NCBI RefSeq assembly: GCF_034702125.1
Contig: NC_085871.1
Span: 32,478,248 to 32,542,247 of the forward strand
Reading direction: 5' to 3'
DNA from: Engraulis encrasicolus
Taxonomy: Eukaryota; Chordata; Actinopteri; Clupeiformes; Engraulidae
Length of the DNA stretch: 64,000 nt
The notes below the pieces were generated by a model, which was given only the letters and a program-made list of their open reading frames with translations, was not told the DNA's origin and did no database searches. Below are positions 57,581 through 64,000 of this stretch, piece after piece (within the stretch, counting starts at the first letter, position 1; each line of letters begins with the position of its first letter). Position numbers and translations under genes: made by a program.

Positions 57581-59236
57581 ATAGGCGCCGACTTTTGTTT
57601 TTGCCCGTGGGTGCTCGCGGTTCCCAACCGGGGGTCGCGACCCACAGAATGTCCCGTTTGTTTGCCATGCCTTGCTTTTTCCCAATAACATAACCATTTC
57701 ATGTTACTTTATTTGTATGGGTAGGCAAAATAATAACAAAAGGCCTATCCTATTTATTTTCCTTGTGGGTGTCAAATCAATATGTTTAAAATAAAATCGC
57801 CTAGGGCCTGATATTTGAATTGAAAATTGAACATTACAATCATGTAGGCCTATAAATTGAACGCAAAGCCCAGGCCACGTTTGCTGGTGCCTCTTTCTAT
57901 AAGCTTACTAGTCGGCATTATGAAAGGTGCCAGCTGCCTACACGGACCCTAAGATCACACAATCATCCTTTTCCTCAATAAAATGAAACCATGCATGATG
58001 TAAGTGTTGTATTAAGTACATTTTTACCAAGCATAGCAGTATTGTGCAGTAGCCAGACTGCGTCCAAACAGGATATCAATAATCATAAGGAACAACAACA
58101 GCAAGGCGTCCACATGGAATTCAGACTGGCGTTCAGCCACGCACTTTAGATTCAGCGTTTATTACACACAAATAGGCCTAACTTAGCCTAGGTATTACGT
58201 GTCAAAGAAAGATGATGTTGTTAGGTTCGAGTCCAACAATGCCGCATGTGGCCATGCACTTCATGTTAGCTATGTTCAAAACTAGGCTACTCAGTCATCA
58301 TGACTAAAGCCAACAGTGCTAGAAGCCAGAAAAGCTAAATAAAATGGCAAAATCATCCAACAGCGCACAACAAAAGTATGGATATGTCGAGAGTAGACTC
58401 GACTTGATCATCCCAGCACTTAGACCCAGAGCAGAGAAAAATGACCATAACAGATAAAACGGCACACGGCGGTGCTACACATGGGATATCGCAGGATGAT
58501 ATGACAGCGACTTACCATTTTGAAGACTAAACTTTCCGACTGCAAACCAATTGTCTGTAAGAAGTCCTAGCTTGTAGGCCTACTGAAAAGCAGGTTTAGA
58601 TCTTTCCATAACTTCCATAACTTGTGAAATAACGCAATATAACCAAACAGCTTCACACAGCCCAACACAGCCTGTGATAAGTTAGAACTCTTCTTCTGAA
58701 CCGTTTGCATAGACGTGAACTGTTCTGAAAATTCATGTCGGGCATTTTCAGTCTAGATTAGTCCCCAAGGCTTTCAACTGGATTTTACTAATGTAATACT
58801 TTTCTGTATCTAACATCATGTTTTATCAATGTCTGCTATCTCGAAGAGGTCTGCTATCATCATGAGGACTGATACCATTGAGGGGAGGCATCAAGGCCAC
58901 TGGGCAAATGCCCTGTATGCCATATGGCCAATCCAGCCATGTTTCTATGGTTACTGTCTGATTGTGTAGAAGAGCAACGCGCCACAGAGGGGAAAAAAGG
59001 ATCGGCGCGTGATCTTACAAGATGACAAATTATAATACCTTACGTTACAAAATGACAGTTATAGGCCTAATGCAAACGCCATTTCATCTTTAAAGTTCTC
59101 TCGCGAATAATAGGCCTACTGCTTTAGTGCTCGGGTTTGTCCGTGGGTGCTCGATGGGTGCCACAGATTCACCGTGGGTGCCCACCGATTCCCGTGGGTG
59201 CCCGGGCCCTGGAGCACCCACGGTTTCGGCGCCTAT
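57581..59236. mobile_element. TIR element inserted in a CA array (ATAGGCGCCGA ends)
   Basis: ATAGGCGCCGACTTTTG and CGTGGGTGCTCG at the left, and GAGCACCCACGG with TTTCGGCGCCTAT at the right, are inverted. CA repeats flank both sides, so the target duplication cannot be read with certainty. A short GTGGGTGCCC tandem lies before the right end (59140-59215). A hAT-like GGTTCCCAACCGGGGGTCGC follows the left end. No transposase frame was recognised; superfamily unsure. Confidence 0.7.
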
Positions 59237-59284
<48 letters not shown>

Positions 59285-59333
59285 ACGCACACGCACACAC
59301 GCACAAACACAAACAACACCTGTGGGCAGCCAT

Positions 59334-59523
59334 AGCCTAGTGGTTGTGTGTTGCTGGTTCGAATCTCCCCTGAGCTCTCCCTACACCTCTATGCAGGGTT
59401 GAAGTGCCCTTGAGCAAGGCACCTCACCCCACATTGCTCCAGGGACTGTAACCAATGCCCTGAAAAATAATAACTGCAAGTCGCTTTGAATAAATCAAAG
59501 CGTCAGCTAAGTGCAATGTAATA
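59334..59523 (+). mobile_element. tRNA-derived SINE, family 1, next to a troponin I acceptor
   Basis: GGGCAGCCATAGCCTAGTGG and GGTTCGAATCTCCCCTGAG, then TGCCCTTGAGCAAGGCACCT, GTAACCAATGCCCTG and GCAAGTCGCTTTGAATAAAT. Same family as 51399-51627 but with about 20 bp deleted between the A and B boxes. The tail ends only 32 bp before exon 59556. Confidence 0.92.
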
Positions 59524-59555
59524 ATAACACCCACCCTACCAAATCCCTCCTCCAG

Positions 59556-59723
59556 ATCATGTCCCTGACAGAGAAGGTGATTAACCTGAAGGGCAAGATG
59601 AAGAGGCCTAACCTGAAGCGCGTGAAGAAGACTACTGAGGACATGCTGGGATCCCTCGACACCAAAAGCTCGAAGGCGGACTTCAAGGCCAACCTCAAGA
59701 CCGTGCAGAAAGAGGAGCCCAAG
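59556..59723 (+). CDS. tnni1-like: troponin I exon (inhibitory and switch region)
   Basis: A 168-bp, 56-codon, phase-0 exon: IMSLTEKVINLKGKMKRPNL, then KRVKKTTEDMLGSLDTKSSK, then ADFKANLKTVQKEEPK. GKMKRPNLKRVKK is the actin-binding inhibitory peptide (GKFKRPxLRRVR in mammals), and the next part is the switch segment that binds the N-lobe of troponin C (usually SADAMLxALLGSKHKV). Here the switch is shortened by about three residues and changed (TTEDMLGSLDTKSS). Acceptor CCTCCTCCAG, donor AAG/GTACTG. Its 3' end is copied several times downstream. Confidence 0.95.
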
Positions 59724-59774
59724 GTACTGTATATTGTACTATATAACACTGTATAATATATTATATTATAATTA

Positions 59775-59880
59775 ATAATAAGATGATGAAGGCAGACTTC
59801 ATGGTTTACATCAAGACAGTGCAGAAAGATGAGCCCAAGGTACTGTATATTATACTATACAACACTGTATAATATGTTGT
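59775..59880 (+). pseudogene. troponin I exon copy 1, frame open
   Basis: KMMKADFMVYIKTVQKDEPK followed by AAG/GTACTG and about 40 bp of the same downstream intron text (TATATTATACTATACAACAC). It corresponds to the last 18-20 codons of the exon. The frame and splice donor are kept, but no pyrimidine tract or acceptor precedes it. Confidence 0.88.
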
Positions 59881-60062
59881 TCTGTTCCCTTTAAAGTGTG
59901 CCTTTACTAAGAATGAACAGCCAGTTAAACTCCATCTCAAGAAGAAAAGAGCAGCCGTGCTCATTTATTGATCATCTTCAAGACGGTGTGAAACTACCGT
60001 TAATTAAGCAAAAACTGGCCCAGAATAGGCTGGGCAGAACATATATTATATGATTATTAATA

Positions 60063-60142
60063 ATAAGATGGTGAAGGCAGACGTCCGTGCAGAAAGGGGA
60101 GCCTAAATTACTGTATATTATACTATATAACATTGTACGTAT
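60063..60142 (+). pseudogene. troponin I exon copy 2, deleted
   Basis: Starts AAGATGGTGAAGGCAGAC like copy 1, then lacks about 25 bp, reads into TAA, and the donor is mutated (AAA/TTACTG). The following intron text is conserved. Confidence 0.85.
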
Positions 60143-60164
60143 AATATAATATATCATAATCAAT

Positions 60165-60240
60165 TATAACGTCAAGACCACACAGAAAGAGGAGCCCAAG
60201 GTACTGTTTATTAGGATATAACACTGTATTATACAATATG
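60165..60240 (+). pseudogene. troponin I exon copy 3, short
   Basis: AACGTCAAGACCACACAGAA, then AGAGGAGCCCAAG/GTACTG; frame NVKTTQKEEPK. Only the last 11 codons and the donor remain. Confidence 0.85.
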
Positions 60241-60250
60241 ATCAATTAAA

Positions 60251-60300
60251 ATTGATAATAAGATGGTGAAGGCAGACTTCAAGGTTAACGTCAGACCAGT
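60251..60300 (+). pseudogene. troponin I exon copy 4, cut by a SINE
   Basis: AAGATGGTGAAGGCAGACTT, then CAAGGTTAACGTCAGACC (KMVKADFKVNVR), after which the sequence changes to a SINE at about 60301. Confidence 0.82.
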
Positions 60301-60549
60301 GGCACAGCACTCCACAGCACACAAGTGTTCCCTGCACACTGCACACATCCGTGCAAGGGGGCAGTCCCCAATGGCGCCCCAAGGGAGTAGTTCGGCAGGA
60401 CAATACCATGCTCAGGGTACGTCAGTCATGGAGGAGAATGGGGGAGAGCACTGGTTAATTACTCCCCACACCAACCTGGCGGGTCGGGAGTCGAACCGGC
60501 AACTCTTGGGCTACAAGTCTGACGCCCTAACCGCATACCCATGACTGCC
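60301..60549 (-). mobile_element. tRNA-derived SINE, family 2
   Basis: Read on the minus strand from 60549: GGGCAGTCATGGGTATGCGG (A box), then GCCGGTTCGACTCCC (B box), GTTGGTGTGGGGAGTAATTA, GCCCCCTTGCACGG and GTGTGCTGTGGAGTGCTGTG. It is a different head and body from the family at 51399. It interrupts exon copy 4. Confidence 0.85.
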
Positions 60550-60600
60550 CATGATGATAGTAAACAAATAAATACATGTATTAATAATTAATATAATTAA

Positions 60601-60810
60601 TGTTTATGCAACACCTTAAGACACATCTCTTCCTGGAGGCTTATGGCTGCTAGTTCCACAAGCACTTTCACTTACATGCATTCACACACACGCTCAAACA
60701 CTGACTCGCAGACACACTCACACTTTCCAACACAATACCCTGTGAAGCGTCCTTGGGTGTTTTGAAAGGCGCTATATAAAACGAAAGTATTATTATTATT
60801 ACTATTAATA
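60601..60810 (+). mobile_element. L2-type LINE 3' end
   Basis: CTTAAGACACATCTCTTCCT at the left, then CCTTGGGTGTTTTGAAAGGC with GCTATATAAAACG and ATTATTATTATT, the typical 3' end of fish L2-clade LINEs. A short 5'-truncated copy. Confidence 0.82.
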
Positions 60811-60830
60811 ATTAATAAAATAATGACGGC

Positions 60831-60895
60831 AGATTTCAAGACAGCCCTTCCAAGGCAGATCTTGCAGAAGGAGGAACCCAAGGTCTGTAATAATA
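60831..60895 (+). pseudogene. troponin I exon copy 5
   Basis: Frame MTADFKTALPRQILQKEEPK, ending AAG/GTCTGT at 60882. It keeps ADFK and QKEEPK of the parent exon, with a small insertion between. Confidence 0.82.
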
Positions 60896-61062
60896 AAATA
60901 AATATAATTAGGGGGTCAGTGGTGATGGCAAATGTAAGAACAGCATACAGTCTCTTGACTTAATTGTTGCTCCGGGTGTCAAATGAATTAAGATATGGAG
61001 TATAAATCACTTCTAAGCGTCACCATTTTATTGAGAAATGTATAGCTTATTTTTAATATATA

Positions 61063-61195
<133 letters not shown>

Positions 61196-61204
61196 CCCTT
61201 ACAG

Positions 61205-61291
61205 AAGGAAGAGGTGACAGATTGGCGTAAGAACGTAGAGGCCATGTCAGGCATGGAAGGCAGAAAGAAGATGTTCAACACTGGACAATAA
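61205..61291 (+). CDS. tnni1-like: troponin I, last coding exon
   Basis: 28 codons plus TAA: KEEVTDWRKNVEAMSGMEGR, then KKMFNTGQ. WRKNVEAMSGMEGRKKMF is identical to the slow skeletal (TNNI1) C-terminal mobile domain as I recall it, where cardiac has NIDALSGMEGRKKKF and fast has NIEDKSGM. This supports a slow-type paralogue, but teleosts have several, so the exact orthologue is open. The protein ends soon after, shorter than mammalian TNNI1. Confidence 0.95.
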   Translation, partial: KEEVTDWRKNVEAMSGMEGRKKMFNTGQ

Positions 61292-61338
61292 GACACACAC
61301 ACGCACAGACACACACACACACACACCAGCTGCTGGGG

Positions 61339-61344
61339 AATAAA
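61339..61344 (+). promoter_or_regulatory. polyadenylation signal AATAAA
   Basis: The canonical hexamer lies 48 bp after the troponin I stop, beyond a short CA array in the 3' UTR. It is the first such signal. Confidence 0.7.
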
Positions 61345-61672
61345 GATGAACAGACCAACACATATCATCGCTGTTCAAAGGTCAATGGTTGTTAATGATA
61401 AATACTGCGGATTAATAGTTGTTTATTGCCACACAAGATCGTTAGATCAGGCCATTTAGGAACAAGGAGGAAAAATATATGTCACGTACATTATTAGAGG
61501 ACTATAGGCAAATTGCAGTGACTCAGTAACACTGCACACATGTATTCAGTCTCTCTTCCCCTTCTTTGAATCTGACAGTGTATGTAATTATGATATTTAT
61601 ATCATTGTACCCCTTATGATGTGCTCTTACATGACTGACACTATGGTTGTTTGAATGTCACTGTTATATTCA

Positions 61673-62034
61673 TTAAAGGTAAAGTGTGTAAGATTTTTAG
61701 TTGTTTATTTCTAGAATTCATGCTACCCATTCACTAATGTTACCTTTTTCATGAATACTTACCACCACCATCAAATTCCAAGTATTCATTATGACTGGGA
61801 AAATTGCATTTTTCATACGTGAAAAGGGGGATCTTCTCCATTGTCTGCCATTTTGAATTACCAGAAATAGCCATGTTTAGCTGTAAAAATTACTGTACTT
61901 GGGCCATACTAGAACATATTAGTTTATTACTTAGTAAACGTTCATGAAAAGATCAAATCTGGCATTAGGCAGTTTCAATGAGCAGCATATTTGCAGTACT
62001 TTTTTTGGCCATTTCCTGCACAGTGTACCTGTAA
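61673..62034. mobile_element. MITE family copy C
   Basis: TTAAAGGTAAAGTGTGTAAG on the left and CACAGTGTACCTGTAA on the right; interior CTAGAATTCATGCTACCCAT, TCATACGTGAAAAGGGGGAT and GCCATTTTGAATTA as in copies A and B. Confidence 0.87.
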
Positions 62035-62717
62035 GACTATATAAAATTGCACGATATAACATACTAATAACACTTTTATTGTATGTCGTATAGGCTTCAT
62101 ATGGTCTTCTTTGAATGTAACCGTTATATAACATTTGTAATATTTTATGATGTGGCACAGTGTAAGACTTATCATTGTATCAAATATGGTTGGCTCATAC
62201 TGTATCATCTGCATTTTAAGATGGCATTTATCATGCAGTAAAAAATATATATAAAATGAAGTTATGTTAAAGATATACATTTATATTTTGATGCACTGAC
62301 AAGAACACAAACGACAAACAAAAATACAATCCTCCAAGGAAGAAGGAAATTATCTGAGATGCTTCAACAGCAGATGGCGCTGCAGCTCAGAAGCAAGAAG
62401 ATAATGACTGCTGAAAATAATAGCTAATTCCAACCACCAGAGGGCCATAAAGGACTAACACTCTGCCTTCATAAGCTCTATCTGGAGCACTGCTTCTCAA
62501 AAGTGGCTCCCCCCCTCCAGACAGTGTGACGTTACGCAATGCCAAGAGGTTCTTGTGTGTTCATCCCTTTATGAAATTATTCTCCTCCTTTAGACTTATG
62601 GTAATGTAGCCAGTAATATCAACCTATTGCCATTTGCAGACCACTTCTATTTGTTGCCCCCTTGTGCTTAATCTACCTCTTTAAATTCATTCATTCATTC
62701 ATTTCTCTGTATCTCTC
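62035..62717. other. spacer, no recognised gene
   Basis: AT-rich sequence downstream of troponin I. Contains AGATGGCGCTGCAGCTCAG without coding support. Confidence 0.4.
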
Positions 62718-62721
62718 TTTT

Positions 62722-62801
<80 letters not shown>
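62718..62801. repeat. (CT)n microsatellite
   Basis: Pure CT run with two interruptions. Confidence 0.97.
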
Positions 62802-62804
<3 letters not shown>

Positions 62805-63113
62805 TGTATGTGCGCGCACGTGAACATGTGTGCGTGCATGTGAGTGAGTGAGAGAAAGCATTGCGTTAGAGGCTACTTGAGTGATGTGCATGTGATAGAG
62901 TATCATTTTCACGAGAGAACTCTGTGTGACAGAATGATATTGCATTAGTGGTAGAGGATCTACTGTATAAGGACACAGGGACACATCCTAAAATGACGGA
63001 GGCAGGAAGTGTCGAATTTGAAACAGGAAGAGAGGAACTATGGGTAATTGCATCCCCTCTAACACCAACCCTGACGTGCACAACCTTGTGCTGGTCTCAC
63101 ACACGCGCGCGCA

Positions 63114-63236
<123 letters not shown>

Positions 63237-63315
63237 CAGACAGATGGCTTGGCCCACAAGCCTGCAGCTGGGCATGACTTCCTGCTCTAGTGTGTAGAAA
63301 GAGTCCAGGCCCCAC

Positions 63316-63541
<226 letters not shown>

Positions 63542-63544
<3 letters not shown>

Positions 63545-64000
63545 TAGCGGAAAGAGAGACCATGGTACAATGGCAGTGAAACAGGGCATAAGGCACATCA
63601 TTCTCACTTCCTGCCTTTCTGCCTTCTTCTCTCTCTTCTTTCTCTCCCTCTTTTTCTTTCTGTCTCACCCTCTTTGGCATTTTTTCTTACTCGTCCTTTG
63701 CCATTCCTCCTGCAATACTCCCTTTTTCGTTCTCTTTCTCTTTTACTCCGGGAAGTTCTGCCGGAAAGACAAGATGGTATTTAGCTCAAATCATTTACAT
63801 TTAATCAACCAACTAATCACCTCTTAAGTATTTGGGTAAACAGACTTCATCCATTTACCTGCAGCCAATGGGATGCCTGCGCATTCATTCAAAGGAACCT
63901 CATCACGTGCATGAAAATGCTTTACCGTTGCGTTTGAGGAGCACGCCTTAACTTCAAAAGGCGTCTCACCAACACGCTGAATGCACTAGCGTGCGATACA
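63542..64000. other. spacer to window end
   Basis: A pyrimidine-rich part (63600-63760), then mixed sequence with no recognised gene. Confidence 0.4.

Larger units (their letters stand above)
56452..59555. other. troponin I intron with TIR element and SINE
   Basis: Three kb of intron. A TIR element fills 57581-59236 and a SINE fills 59334-59523, right next to the following exon. Inverted TTCATCAGAAGTG / CACTTCTGATGAA phrases lie at 57247 and 57295. Nothing coding was found. Confidence 0.75.

Overview
The window is vertebrate nuclear DNA, almost certainly from a teleost fish. The signs are the density of (CA)n, (CT)n and (GT)n microsatellites, fish-type tRNA-derived SINEs, Tc1-like, hAT, PIF/Harbinger and ISL2EU-type DNA transposons, and an intron-containing troponin I gene. 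I cannot name the species. There is no sign of bacterial, viral or organellar sequence, and no CRISPR array, rRNA gene or free-standing tRNA gene.

The only clear host gene is a troponin I (slow/TNNI1-like) gene on the + strand at the right end (about 55.18-61.34 kb). Five coding exons, the stop codon and a polyadenylation signal are visible; the first coding exon was not found. Several of its splice acceptors sit against very long microsatellites. The last intron holds a run of degenerate copies of the 3' part of the preceding exon with its splice donor. A second, less certain gene of the fish G2E3-like/uncharacterised multigene class has two phase-compatible exons at 13.69 and 16.83 kb.

Most of the rest is mobile DNA. 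From left to right: 0-3.1 kb is microsatellite-rich spacer. 3.1-10.75 kb is bounded by two inverted arrays of a 21-bp self-complementary minisatellite; its core (5.8-9.34 kb) has inward-pointing gene starts, one of them a decayed RecQ-like helicase. 10.8-11.8 kb is a hAT element with a perfect 8-bp target duplication. 13.97-15.85 kb holds a tandemly duplicated MITE and three large hairpins. 19.5-21.1 kb is a hAT nested in a hAT MITE, both with perfect target duplications. 22.9-29.3 kb is a 5.5-kb ISL2EU-type transposon, with convergent THAP/DDE transposase and SAP-SWIM-YqaJ nuclease genes, that appears to have split an older hAT gene. 34.5-35.8 kb is another hAT. 44.9-48.7 kb is a nearly intact PIF/Harbinger transposon with convergent transposase and MADF/BESS genes, each carrying one in-frame TAG, followed directly by a second Harbinger-type MITE that shares its TTA. 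54.5-55.06 kb is a foldback element whose loop is telomere-like (CCCTAA)n.

The autonomous-looking transposons share one plan: two convergent genes between terminal inverted repeats, one for a DDE transposase and one for an accessory DNA-binding or nuclease protein. All copies seen here carry inactivating lesions. The main biological interest is how these insertions and microsatellites have reshaped the troponin I introns, and several foldback structures that I cannot match to a known family.
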